A stretch of 64,000 nt of DNA from Phoenix dactylifera. Its lineage: Eukaryota; Streptophyta; Magnoliopsida; Arecales; Arecaceae. The notes beneath the pieces are model-generated. The model saw only the letters and a program-made list of their open reading frames with translations. It was not told the origin of the DNA and made no database searches. Location of the stretch: contig NC_052404.1 in assembly GCF_009389715.1 (NCBI RefSeq), positions 10,610,480-10,674,479 on the forward strand, in the 5' to 3' direction. This document shows, one piece after another, positions 20,927-33,511 of the stretch. Each line of letters opens with the position of its first letter. The first letter of the stretch is position 1. A program made the position numbers and the translations under genes.

Positions 20927-23900
20927 ATGATGGGGAAAGGAGGGGATGATGGGCTGAGGACTGTGGATTGCTTGAGGGGGAGGCTGCTGGCAGAGAGAGT
21001 GGCCTCCAAGGCTGCCAAGGAGCGAGCAGACAGCATGGCCAAAAAGGTAGCCATCATCATTCATTCTTAACTGGAATTTTATTCATATTTCTCTTTTTAT
21101 AGTTTAGGTTCCCTCCTCTTTTTTCAGTGTTTGGATTCTTTCTATTGTTTTTGGACAGTTGGAAGAGCTAGAAAGAATACTTGCTGAGGAGATCAAGCGC
21201 AGGAACATGGCTGAAAAGAGGCTCAAGCATGCTTTGAAGAAGTTGGAATCCTTGAAAATTTTGGAACTCGCAGGCCAACTGGATCTCCCCATGAGTTTGC
21301 TGAGTTCTTCGTCCTCGCATTGCTTCTCGGATCATGGGAAAACGGAAGGTTGGGGGCCCGGTTCGCCGGCGGTGGATTCGGAGCGATGCGATTCGCAGGA
21401 GGAGGTGAAAGGGGCGCCGAGTCCTTTAGGTTCGGAGGATCTTCTCAGAGATGATGTCTCTGGTAGTTCGTTGGTTGATTCGCCTCATCATTATGATGGG
21501 AGCTGGAGTTCGGTTAGGACGGCACAATCTCGTAACAAAGGAGAGTCTCATGGGGATGAGAGCAGCAAAGGTGGCAGCCCCCAACACTGGACTGCGGATG
21601 CTGCAAGGTATGTTAATGCGCATTGGAGATTCCACCGAATTTTCTGATAGTTTTGATCATTAGAACGCTTTTTTTTTTAATTAAAAAAACATGCTTCTTG
21701 GCATTGAACTACTTTACTTCAATCAGTAACACTGGATGGCGACGACGACGACTGTAATTTCAGATATTTTCTCCTAGGAACCTAAAGTACTTTCCTGCTC
21801 ATTGATTCTTTAGAAGTGTTATGGTCACGGATGACATGATTCTCAAATTGGACATACTTGAGGAGCTTTGAAAAGACCACGTTAACAAATAATTGCATGA
21901 TACTTGAGGCAAGTTAGCTTGTCCTTACCAAAGTTATAAAGCTTTAAGGACTGTATACTAGCTGATTGTATCGGACATGATGGGGAACAGGTGATTGTTA
22001 GATATAGAACTGAAGCAAGAGTATTCAGGGAGGGAAAAAATACGAGAGTATTCAGAATATACCTATGAGTTCAGAAAAGGTAACATAAGGCTGAGAGTCG
22101 CTTAGTAGAAGCACCGGATCAGAATTAGAAATTGCCTTAGTGCTGCATTTTTGTTTGGTGGTGGAGTATGAAGGTTAATCTCCACCTCTATTTGACTGGA
22201 TTGCATTTGATGACCATCTATCTGTTTAGGATTCTGCAGCTATTTTGATTTTATCATCTAAGGTCATGGTCTCTCCATCCTCTTCGCTCGCTAAATTGTA
22301 TATGTTAAGTCACCTCCTCCTGTGAAAGCAAAATGCCAAATTTCCTTGATTAAAATAACTTCAGCATTTGCTGATCTGAAAAGTGCAAGTTGCAATGATT
22401 TATGAACCTAAGAAAGGAAATGCTTTGAATAACTAGATGCTCATCCAAGATTATGATCTGCGGTTGGTGATGCTATACTACAACTTTGAGCAAGAGTTCC
22501 AGGGAGACCATTCATTGGAATAGAAGAGTATTTGTGGTTTCCCTTGATTTGTTTGTAAGTTATAGCTATACTACAACTTACTAATAAAACTATAGGTTAT
22601 GAGCATCTGTTAAGCCACTAGCGCGAGTGCTATGCTATCGTTAGGCCTTTAGGACCTGGCATGTGAGTTGTTACACTGCCTGGTATGCTAACATGTGGTG
22701 GATGCAGGGAAATGAGTTTGCCTGGCACACAGGTGGGACTACCTTGACAGTTGACACCTATGTGACTGCCTGTTACAAGTGAAGCTCTGTTTCCAAAATG
22801 GATAACAATCAAATAGATGTTGATGGAAAAGAAAAAGTCAGCTAACCACAAGTATCAAAAGGATATAAGGAGGAGCGAAGAAGATCGGGAAAACCACAAG
22901 ATTAAAGTGGAGCTGCCATCGAATGCAGCATTACTTGTCCAGCAAAGCATTTTTTATCTTGCTTTCTGCATAAAAACTCTTGAACTTTTCCAAAGTGCAG
23001 GAGGGCAGCTGACAGTAGCCCAATGTATACTAAGAAATATTCCTTTAGTTGTGCCTTAGTTGTTATCTGATTCCACAACTTACTCCTAGTATTCGGAAAT
23101 ATCCTTGAGTTGTTTCTTCTAATCATCATTTGGTCATTTCTCCTTCCACTTCTCACATATGATGAATGAAAGAATCCCTCTGTCATTACTAACTGATCTA
23201 TATATAAACCATGAAGAGGCCATCCTGCAGTGGGGTCGCCCGTTTTATTCTGCATTTATAAACTGTGTGCTTTTTGAGAAATCTCGAAGCTACTAGATTG
23301 TTGTCCAGCCTTTTTCCACTTGCAACTTGGAGCGATGATATTATAGTTTTGCCATGTATTGAGTATGCAAACAATAGTCTGATGAATGTAAATATGCTAA
23401 CATATCATGTATCATATGCATTTAATTGATGGTATTTGTCTTTATTCTGTAATGTCGCATTCCATATTTTATCCTTCACAACCTCAAAAAGCCTACAAGT
23501 ATCATTAAGCTCACAGTTATTGGAGGAGAGAAACAGCAGAACTTTCTTCCTCACTTATTTTCCTGAGAAATATATGATTAGCTGCATGGAAAAGGGAACC
23601 AACTGAGGGGGAAAAAATTCACATCTATGTTCGTGAAAATTTTCCAAATATGGGATCGTCAAAAGAGATATGACCAACAATATAGAAAGTTTGAACTAAC
23701 TGAAAATATTTAACATTCATGGAAATTAACTATTTACAAGGGGCAAATCGAAACTATTGTGTCTTTTGAAGGGTACCTAAGAAAAGTATGCTTCATAACT
23801 GAAGAATCTAAGATCAACCTGTTGGATACAGAATTTGAACAAACCATACAGAACCTCAATAGTGCGATTGCAGTTTATAAAATAAGATTGAAACTAATGT

Positions 23901-24905
23901 GCAATGGCAGTTTATACAGAAAAGCAGTAAAAACACTTTCATCCCAAATGTATTAGGATCTGTCATGCTACGAATACATCCAAGAACAACCTCCAGAAAA
24001 CCTGTGTTTATTCCTCTCGGAAAATGTTGCTTGTCCTGTACAAGGTCTCTATTTTTTTCAATCTTCTCAGCTACAACATTCAGCATAGGGATAAGTGCTT
24101 AGATAATGTATGACTGACTTCAAAATATGATCACCTGTAACTGGCTTTCCAAGTTGCATCATATTGAACTAGACACAATTTATCATCCTTTGCTCTTGTC
24201 AAATCGATTCAGATCACATGTTAATACATAATGTAATATTGAGAAAAGCAGATATAACTGAAGACCTACTACAACAACGTCAAACAAGAATCAGATTTCA
24301 ATGACATTTGTTATGAATCAACTCCAAATTGCTGCCATATGATTTCTTATTATACAGGATACATGCCAGGCCCATAACAATGTGAAGAACTTATACATAT
24401 CACATATACAACGTCTTCCCATGAAACAAGTCAATTGAATCATAAACATATATGACACCCACGCACGCATGCATCATGCACGGTGCTTGTCTTGTAGGGA
24501 CCAGGTCAATGAGTTGGCTTTTGAAAAATAAGTATTTATTGTGCAATAGCCAACCCAAGCTGATGACACAATCAAGTTTATCTTTTATGGGTATGTCTAT
24601 ATCTATATTTGATAACAACTAAAACAATATCAATATATTAATTTAAATGAAGAAACCAGTTTTCAGTGAATATAAATTAGTATTATGGGTCTGTTAAGCA
24701 AGGTAAATTTACTTTCTTGGAGAGAGTATCAACCTGGAATAAATGAAACTTGTCTAAGCAAGTTAGAATGAGTGTAGAAAACCTTTTTTGAAAAAAAGAA
24801 ACTATGGCACTTCTTCTTTATACACATACAGGAATTGAGAATAATTCATGAATATTACCAAGATGCTGAATCCATAAACTTCAAACTTAAGGTTTATTAC
24901 TTTCC

Positions 24906-24940
<35 letters not shown>

Positions 24941-25220
24941 ATGTTGCTTATCATAAATTCAACACATTTTCATTTCTTGGACCAGGCAATCTCCTGTAGA
25001 TGACAACAAGCTGGGCACTGTTGAGCATCAGGTTGAAGAGGTAGACAATGCACTGGCTCTAGTTTCAGGAAGCATGCAGCCCAACCTGGAGGGCTGCAAA
25101 CCAGTGGACAGCAATAATGTTCAAAGTGTTCTTCTTGCCCTAAGACATGTCAAAGAGCAATTGCAATACTCCATGGGGAGAACTGGTGTCTTCTCTTCCC
25201 AAGAGCTGTATGGCCGGTGA
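20927..25220 (+). CDS. Unrecognised plant protein with N-terminal coiled coil, 267 aa, three exons
   Basis: Exons 20927-21046, 21159-21607 and 24986-25220 join in phase 0 and phase 2 with canonical GT-AG borders to give 268 codons ending in TGA. Residues ~10-85 form a charged coiled coil (LAERVASKAAKERADSMAKK, then LEELERILAEEIKRRNMAEK). The middle is rich in Ser, Asp and Gly and probably disordered. The C-terminus contains a second short helix (NNVQSVLLALRHVKEQLQYS). I do not recognise the family. The three consistent splice junctions, and the coding style on both sides of a 3378-base intron, make a real gene likely. Two consecutive ATGs (20927 and 20930) are possible starts. Nothing suggests a membrane segment or an enzyme domain. 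Confidence 0.75.
21608..24985 (+). other. Large intron 2 of the coiled-coil gene
   Basis: 3378 AT-rich bases between donor AAG/gtatgt and acceptor ccag. Open frames inside (for example 22817-23059) have no recognisable domain. A pure CT microsatellite lies at 24909-24937, just before the acceptor. No transposon termini were recognised. Confidence 0.6.
24909..24937. repeat. CT microsatellite
   Basis: About 14 uninterrupted TC units near the 3' end of the large intron. Confidence 0.9.
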
Positions 25221-26027
25221 GGATATTATAAGGGCCTTTTCAATTCCACCGATCTATTACATTTTCAGTAGGTATTGCGGAAAAGTAAATGGAAGGCCAG
25301 CTGAAGCAGTTTCTCGTAGGGTTTTTGTCTTGGATAGTTGATATCATATACTACTAATAATGCATCAATATTCAAGACTCATCCTCTCTGAAAGTGGTGG
25401 TTTTCCGATGCATAAAAATGGCAGAAGGTTTGATTAAAAGCATTATAATCTGCAATTGCTCAGCAGATGTCATTCGTTGTTCTCTTTTTTCCGTGTCCTT
25501 CACAATGAGCCAGTTTCACATATTGCTGCTCATTTTGGTTGAAAGGAGATGTTCGAAAATAGCTATTGAAAATCACAAAATACTAAGATTTTAACAATTA
25601 TCACGATAACATATTCTCTATTATTTATATTTTTGCCGCATGTATGCATACTTATATAACACCACATTAGCCTCTTAAACTGCCATAATAGCCATTATTT
25701 CAAAGCTTGCCCTAAATAGGTTCAAATATTCTTTTATACTTGTGGAAGAAATGACCGAGTCTACCATTTAAAGAACTCTCCCTCTAGAATCTCGATAGTC
25801 TTTTATCTACAGAAGAGAATCATTTCTCCATCGACAAGGTAGATTCCCGTGGATCTAAAAGTCCGACTTTTTCCTTCTGTTGTCTAGAAGTTCCAGACCA
25901 ATATCTAGAAGGATATGTGCGCCCATAGAAATTATGCTCATGGCGCACCTCTTTTATCAAGTTGATCCTCTTTCGTGGCTGCGCTAGACTTAGTGAGGCC
26001 CACATCCTGCTAATTCGAGTCAAGTCT
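25221..26027. other. Intergenic
   Basis: 3' flank of the coiled-coil gene. AT-rich, no supportable gene. Confidence 0.5.
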
Positions 26028-26205
26028 AACTAGGCCCATATATATGTAAGGCCCCTCCAGTGTGTCAGAATAGCTGCCCCTAGCCTTGAGGGAGACAAAA
26101 AGAGAACATGGAGAGGAGAACTAGGCCCATATATAAGTAAGGCCCCTCCAGTGTGTCCGAATAGCCGCCTATTGAGGGAGACAAAAAGAGAACATGGAGA
26201 GGAGA
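26028..26205. repeat. Two-copy tandem repeat, 91-bp unit
   Basis: Copies start aactaggcccata at 26028 and 26119 and share gtaaggcccctccagtgtgt and a later agggagacaaaaagagaac. They differ by a few substitutions and a small deletion in the second copy. Confidence 0.85.
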
Positions 26206-26918
26206 GCAAAACTAGGACAATGCCATGGTGATCAGCTGGATCCAGAAGGCCGTGCAGTAGTGGAGGAGACATCCCCGAGATATTTGGACGATGGTGAAAG
26301 ATAAAGTGGTCTTTCAAGCTAAATATATATTTAGAGTGGCTTTTTATATAGCCTGTCACTTTGAAGGATATGAGCTAATTTTATGGCGTATGAAATGCTC
26401 GTTTTAATAAAAATAATAATAATAAAACCGCAAAACTAGGCTACAAAAGTGGGCTGTTGGTTGCCCACCTCGCCACCCCCTCGGTCAAACCTCCAGCGTT
26501 CTTTTCAGACCATACCCACCACCCCACAAAACCATGACTTTTTTTTTAAAAAAATAATAAAAAAATAAAAATTAAAGGAAAGCAAAAGAAACGTAACGAC
26601 AAAATGTAGTAGTTATTCCTGCACCTCCTTTTTTTTTTTTTTTTTTTTTTTGCTAAAGATTCCGGCACCTCCCTTTGCACCGAAGTTCAAACCAAAGAAA
26701 CCATCTCTCAAAAATTGGAAGGGAAGAAAGAGAGGAAAAGAACAAATTAAACACCCTCGTTTCCTTCTCGAACCCATCTCTCCCTCTCATTCATTCTCTC
26801 CCGATTCCAGTAGATCTCGTCGCTCCGCTGGAGATTGGGTCGGAGACCAAGAGAAAGCTGGAAGCCAGATACGGCCTGGTGGCGGCCGATGCGATCGCCG
26901 GGTGGTTTGGATGAGGGG
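26206..26918 (+). promoter_or_regulatory. Upstream region and 5' UTR of the PP2C gene
   Basis: AT-rich with long A and T runs (26631-26650), then a CT-rich leader. An in-frame ATG at 26889 would add ten residues to the phosphatase. An out-of-frame ATG at 26911 opens a nine-codon uORF that overlaps the chosen start. Confidence 0.45.
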
Positions 26919-29900
26919 ATGGTCAGATCCTTTACGCTGATGAAGATTGTTAGCCCTTGTTGGAAGCTGTCGCCGGAGAGCCGAGGCGACGACAGCTCCG
27001 GCCGCTTCGGCGCCGGCCGCGCCGATGGGCTCCTGTGGTACAAGGACCTCGGGCGCCACGCCGGCGGGGAGTTCTCCATGGCGGTGGTGCAGGCCAATAA
27101 CTTGCTGGAGGACGGCAGTCAGATCGAGTCGGGGCCGCTGAGCTTGTACGAATCGAGCCCGCCGCACGGGACGTTCGTAGGGGTCTATGACGGGCACGGC
27201 GGACCCGAAACCTCGAAATACATCACCAACAATCTATTTTGGAACCTAAAAAGTATGCCCTTTTTGGCTATAATTCGATGAACCTCTTCCATGGCTGTCG
27301 TGTATTTTATATCGGATATTGGTTCGACAAGTTTCTTCTACGAGGATATAGAAATTGCAAAGATCTATAGTGGAATTTGCTCTTATTTACCAGAAAAATA
27401 ACCAATCGGATCTTTTTTTTCATGGTCTGGCTTGTCGGATTGGTGAGAGTTTAGGTATCCGTCACAAATTCGCAGAATTCCTGTGCAAAATGTGATTTTA
27501 CAGATACGTGAACTGATATTTGAATTTGTTATATTTGCGTGTATCCATGATGGCCAGACCTTTCTGTTATCTCTTATGCAATTAGCTTGTAATTATGATT
27601 TCATTCTTGCATGAGATACTGCATCGATTCTCTTAATACTTTAGATGTGGATCGCCGATCATATCCTGTCACATGATTGGTTCAACTTCAATTCTTTTTC
27701 GGATTCTTTTAATTATTTGTATTACTATGATCTGAATGCTATTCTTTTTGTAGCCAGTGCTTTTCATAACTATAGAGCGTATATGCTGTGCAGAGTATGC
27801 ATTGGAACAGAAAGGCATGTCGGTAGATGTAATACGAAAAGCTTTTTCCGCTACAGAAGAAGGCTTTATCTCTCTTGTAAGAAAGCAATGGCTCACTAAG
27901 CCCCAGCTTGCGTCCGTTGGTTCCTGCTGTTTGATCGGTGTTATATGTGGTGGGGTGCTTTATGTCGCGAATCTTGGAGATTCTCGAGCAGTGTTAGGGA
28001 GATTGGAGAGTGATATTAGAGAGGTGAAAGCTGTGCAGCTGTCAACAGAGCACAATGCGAGCTTTGAATCTATCAGGGAGGAATTGCGTTCAATGCATCC
28101 AGATGATTCACAGATTGTGGTTTTAAAGCATAAGGTCTGGCGTGTGAAGGGCCTTATTCAGGTAATTCTTTTTGGCTAATTGTGCAGCTTAACACTGTAC
28201 TGCAATATATTCATGCCTTTCTGTTGCTCTATCCTTGTTATTCTTATTTCTTTACCCACAAAAAAGATAGGAGGACAGATCTAGTGGACAGTATCTGGTA
28301 TACTACACAGTCAGTTACACATGCTTATAATATTCTTTTATTATCTAAATAGCAAATGCTATCATGTCTAGTATTAGAAAAAAAACAAACAAAGAAACAA
28401 AGAAACAGAGAGCTGTGCAGCACAGAAAAGAGAAGAACTAAGCCTCTTACCTTATTATGTCATAAGCATTTTTCCTGATAAACAAGTGAAAATAAGGTTT
28501 TAAACCTAAATATTTACTTAAGAAAGTAGAATTATTTCCACGATGACATAGGGATGTACTTTAATTTAATATAATATCCAATGGACTGGGTGCTATGTGA
28601 CTATCATTTCAGATGATTCATGAAAAATATATTGAGAATAAGAAATCAGGAATTTGCAAAAGAATGTACGCATGGGGGATGGGCTGCTCATATGGGAGAC
28701 ATACAAATAGAAACCAGATGCTGATATGGCTGGAATACTCTGGCTGAAATTAAATCGTAATAGTTGTTCTTTTTCTCTCTGTTATACTTAAAATACTGTA
28801 AAAACAATCTTGTTTCTCCATTATTTCCTTGCTAATATAGCTTTAGGATTTATAAGAGTGCTAGTTGGCCTTGCTCCAATTATTTTTTGTTGAAATTTAT
28901 GCTATACTAGCTTTGGCATATCCCAGTACCACTCTGATACTGCCATTGGTATGGCCATTGTGGGAAGATTCTAGTTTGAACATTATCTGTGCAAAAATCA
29001 AATACAGGCCATCTAAATTGAAGATCCACATGAATAATATTGATGTACAATATTTAGAGTGCCTGAAACAGAAAATATCATATGGCAGTTGTTGTAAGCC
29101 CACTCTGACAGGGAAGTACTTGTCTCTTGGCAAGTTCTCCAAACACTTGCTGCTGCCCCACCATACATGTCTTTAGCAATTTCAGCTTAACATATATGAA
29201 CATCTTCTTCCTAAATGCCTAATATAATTACCTCTCTTGGTATTTTATCATCCTAGTAGATAAAACTTATCTATAGATAGGTTCTTTCCTTTGTATCGAG
29301 ATCGTTACATCAATTGCTGAATGAAGATGATGGCACCAACCATCTTGGACCTTCCTGCTGTAGAACAGAATAGCTTTCACTGGAATGATTCCCCACACCT
29401 TTTAGCGTGCCTAAAAATCTTGTATCATTGCTCTAGATCTTCTTACTACTTTTAATTAATCCTATATATTTTAAATTCAAATGTTATAATTATTGAAAAT
29501 TTTACATTGGCCATGGTCGATCATCATTGTTTTATTAGGTCTGTGACATAAACTCTGACATGCAAGCACCACTCTCCAAATCTGGCACTTACATTGAGTG
29601 ACTTTAGGTCCTTTGTTAGAAAATATGTGAGTATCCAGAGGATAACTACTCAGCATAATTTAACAAGTATTGCCATCAGTTGGGTTGATTGACTAATTAG
29701 GCTTGGTGGTAATCTGATAAAGGAAAGGTCTTGTAAAAGCATCCACATCTACATAATGTCCGCACAGTATCCATTTGTAAGAAATTTTCATAAATTTGGC
29801 TACCAAACATGTCATAAATTGGACTGATGGTTACATTGTTATATCTTTATTTCTTCCTGAGATTGGTGGAGTCTTATGAAATATGTTACAACACGTTCAG

Positions 29901-31370
29901 TGGGAACCAGGACGCCCCCCTCCCATAGGAATTAAGACCATGCTGAAATGTACATGTTGCTTGAAACTTGCACACATATTTTCAATTTTGTGACCACGTA
30001 CATCTAGCATTCTAGCATTTTTTATGAATTATATGTTGTATCAACGAACCACCCTGTTCCATGTATCTGTCGCCATTTGGACTCATCATGTCACATGGTG
30101 TATGCTGAACATTAACATCTTGTAGGTCTAGCCATTTCTGTACCTTCATCAAAAAAATTTAGCAGTTTGTGGTAGAACTGCAGACCCTGGAACTCACATC
30201 CTGAATGTATTCTGTCTCTAACGTGCAACATGGTCTGCTAAAAATATTCTTCGTATAATTATTCATGGTGTCTGCAGTTTCTTCCATCTGTTACTTTATT
30301 CAACACCCCAAAAAAGATTGGTGTGTAGATAATATTAGACCGCAAATATGTTTTAATTATTTGTTTTCTTTCTAAATCATTTTCTGCAGGTTTCAAGATC
30401 TATTGGGGATGCTTATTTGAAGGATGCAGAGTTCAACCGTGAGCCTCTGCTATCAAGGTTCCGGTTGCCTGAGCCCTTTTGTAAATCAATCCTCAGTGCT
30501 GAGCCAACAATAGTGACGCATAAACTCTGTCCAAAAGATCAGTTTTTAATATTTGCATCAGATGGTTTATGGGAACACTTGAGCAATCAAGAAGCGGTTG
30601 AAATGGTTCACAACTCACCTCGTAGTGTAAGATGTCTTTTGTGTTCCCGGTTCTCTCATTTGCGTTATACCTTTATGCTTCTTGTACATAAGACGTTTCC
30701 ATTTATCAAGCCATTGCTTGAAGTACTCATATAGGATGAACGGTTGTTTAAGAAATACCCTAACTACTTACATGCGTCACTGCTAGATCTTAAAACTTAA
30801 AAGGCATTATCTGCTTCTATTTTCTTTTTCTTGCCAATATGAAATTTATTTAGTTGATTGGGTAGATTTATAGATGTCGAACAGTGAGATGTGGAGGTGT
30901 TTTAATTATAAGACTGATTGTAGTCATAAGATGGATACTAGGTGCAAGGGTTTGGTTGATCCTAGTAGCATTTTTAATTCATTACAACTACAGAATTTAC
31001 TTGTTAATAGTTGGCAAGCGCTAACATGTTATTCACATTCAACATTTATTGTTCGAAATTTACAAACTCCATGCTTGATATTCTGCTCTGTTCCATTATA
31101 TTAATTAGTGTCTGACAGGATATCACTGAACTATCCATAACTGTGCAGGGAATCGCAAGGAAACTTATAAAAGCTGCTATGCAAGAGGCTGCAAAAAAAA
31201 GAGAATTGAGATACTCAGACCTGAAAAAGATTGATCGTGGGATCAGAAGACATTTTCATGATGATATCACTGTAATAGTTATATTTCTGGACCATACTCA
31301 GATAAGTAAGAACTTCTATCATGGCCCTGTACTTTCCCTAAGGGGAGGTGGGAATCCAGTTCCAGTTTAA
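26919..31370 (+). CDS. Protein phosphatase 2C, clade D type, 386 aa, four exons
   Basis: Exons 26919-27252, 27794-28161, 30390-30626 and 31149-31370 give 387 codons ending in TAA. All borders are GT-AG. The PP2C (PPM) fold is complete: [12 protein letters not shown] and LGDSRAVLG with metal-binding aspartates, [23 protein letters not shown] and [10 protein letters not shown]. The conserved phrases [25 protein letters not shown] and [16 protein letters not shown] are those of plant clade D enzymes. These Mg/Mn-dependent serine/threonine phosphatases act, among other targets, on plasma-membrane H+-ATPase and are inhibited by SAUR proteins; this role is family knowledge and not shown here. Introns of 541, 2228 and 522 bases. 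ATG at 26919 is preferred because of homolog starts; 26889 is an alternative. Confidence 0.93.
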
Positions 31371-33511
31371 GCGTATCCTGCAATCATGAGTTCTAGATGC
31401 TTCGTCTGAAATCTATCCCCATGCATGAAGCTGAATATTTGCTTATATCTACTAGCTTGGAATCAGATATTCTTTCTTCAGGCTATACCAGAGACAGCTG
31501 GTGATTAAGATGAGAATTTAAGCATTATAGGAAGAAAATTTATTACACTTAAAGTCTGCCTGAAAATTCGTATTTTTGAACTGGAAATAGATGCAGTTAG
31601 CAGTCGCACCTTATGGTGGAGGCCTGGGTTCAGTTCTTACAAACTGACTGAAAATGGTGGCCTCTTGATGCAGGTATCAAGGATTAACTGGTCAGTAAAT
31701 GGATTTCCTGCTATTAACAATTGTCCTTGTACTCTAAGAGTGCAGCTGCAGGAAATCATGACTGGCAACCCATCTCTTGTTGCTCTTTGATTTTGCAGCG
31801 TGGCTGTGTTCAGCTTGCGATATCTATACTCATGGGGAATGTTAGTTTGGAGGTGAGACCAAGAATCTGGATGCAGTTGTTTTGATGAGTTTCATTTTAA
31901 AGCTTGTAACTTCCTTAGTACTCTTAAAGACTATAATGGTATCATTTACAATTTTTTTTATTATTACTCTTATTCTCTTCTGGTGCAATGTAATTTCTGC
32001 AAGAACTTTGTAAAGAAATTCCCAATTTTGAGATAAGCCGAAGAAACACCAGCTACCCGCATTTTCTTCTAAATTGTTCTGCTTGTAACCCACTTTCAGG
32101 AACAAGTAACCAAAGTAAGCTTGTTTATGTACTTATAAACTTAGCTCTTTACAGCTTAAAATTGTTTGCTTCCTTCTCTTTTCCTTTCTTTTTACTTTTC
32201 TGAGAAATATGGTCGAAATGCGGCCTTTGGATTGGAACCTGGGAGTCTTGAACCCGCCCCCGCACACGTGCCGAGCAGTGACAATCCCAATTTGAATACG
32301 GTGAAACCACACAGAGAAGTGTTGAGATATAACTAATACAGTTCAAGGCCATCCTTTTTGTGATAAGGAGGCTTTGCTCATCCATATTGGCAGCCCGGCC
32401 AAATGTGAAACTTACGAATGTCTCGAGTTTCACCATCAATGATTATCGATGCGAATCTACTTGACGTCGCCTGTCCTCAGTGTATCCAGTTGGGTTAAAA
32501 TCTGCCATGGCGGGCATTAATGTCAGGGTATCTGTTATGTATCATGATATTGGGTTCAGAACTCAGAACCGGTGTCCCAACTCCATTCTATTAATAGTCA
32601 CTTAGCGGCATTTCAAAGTTGCTCCAGGGAACGCAGTTTGGCTCAGCTTGGTTTCATTCACGGGCAGTTTGGTTTCGATTAAAGGTTTCAATTCCACCTG
32701 AAATATCTCATTAAAGAGAAATTTGAAGAGGATTTTCCCCAGTGGTGGTTCCACATCACTTTCAGCAATGTGGTCTTTTACGAGCTTCATGCTTCCAAGG
32801 ATCCCTTGTTGATCATCTTTCAACGTAATGAGATACATTAACAGCAAACAACCTGACAAAACCTCTTTAAGACCGAAAAAAAAATAACCAAATCAACAGA
32901 ATCCGAGTGTTGCTGGATCCCATTTTCAGCGGGGGTATGCAACTAATTATCTATTCCATCATGAAGCATGAGGGCACAAGGGCATCAATTGTTACACAAG
33001 CCCATTGGTTCAGAACAGAAATCCGGTAAAAACATGTCCAAAGAGCTATCATCAGAGAACCACCCACCACAAGCCAAAATAAGCTTCTAATTGTCCACCG
33101 GAACAAGACATTAATTCAATACTTCAGTGGAATAAGAAAGATGTTAAAACAACCATCTCTGAAATTAGAGTTAATTTAAGAACAACCGTGCAGCCATGTC
33201 GACCAGCAGCCCTTTATAATCCTAAGAACAATCAATACACATGCAACGGCACCAGGGGATAAAATCTCCATTTGTCATTACACTTTCTGCAATGGGTATC
33301 TCCATATGCTACACCGTGCAAAAACAGCAATTAGGAGAAGAGGAAGGCAACAAAGCGTACAAAAAACATAAAGGCCTTCCAAACATGAGATTCATATGAC
33401 CAAAAAGGATGGAGTCAGAAAATAAAGGTGATATTGTAACTATGAATCGGTGTAGGTGTGGCGGGGGTGCCACATTGTCTTACCACAAAGAGTCCTTACT
33501 CCTCTGGCCTC
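31371..33511. other. Intergenic between convergent genes (3' UTRs)
   Basis: Contains the 3' flanks of the PP2C gene (left) and of the MOS11-like gene (right, minus strand). No additional gene supported. Confidence 0.5.

Noticed and set aside
22817-23059. Lys-rich open frame in the large intron of the coiled-coil gene
   Set aside because: No splice partner in frame with neighbouring exons and no domain.
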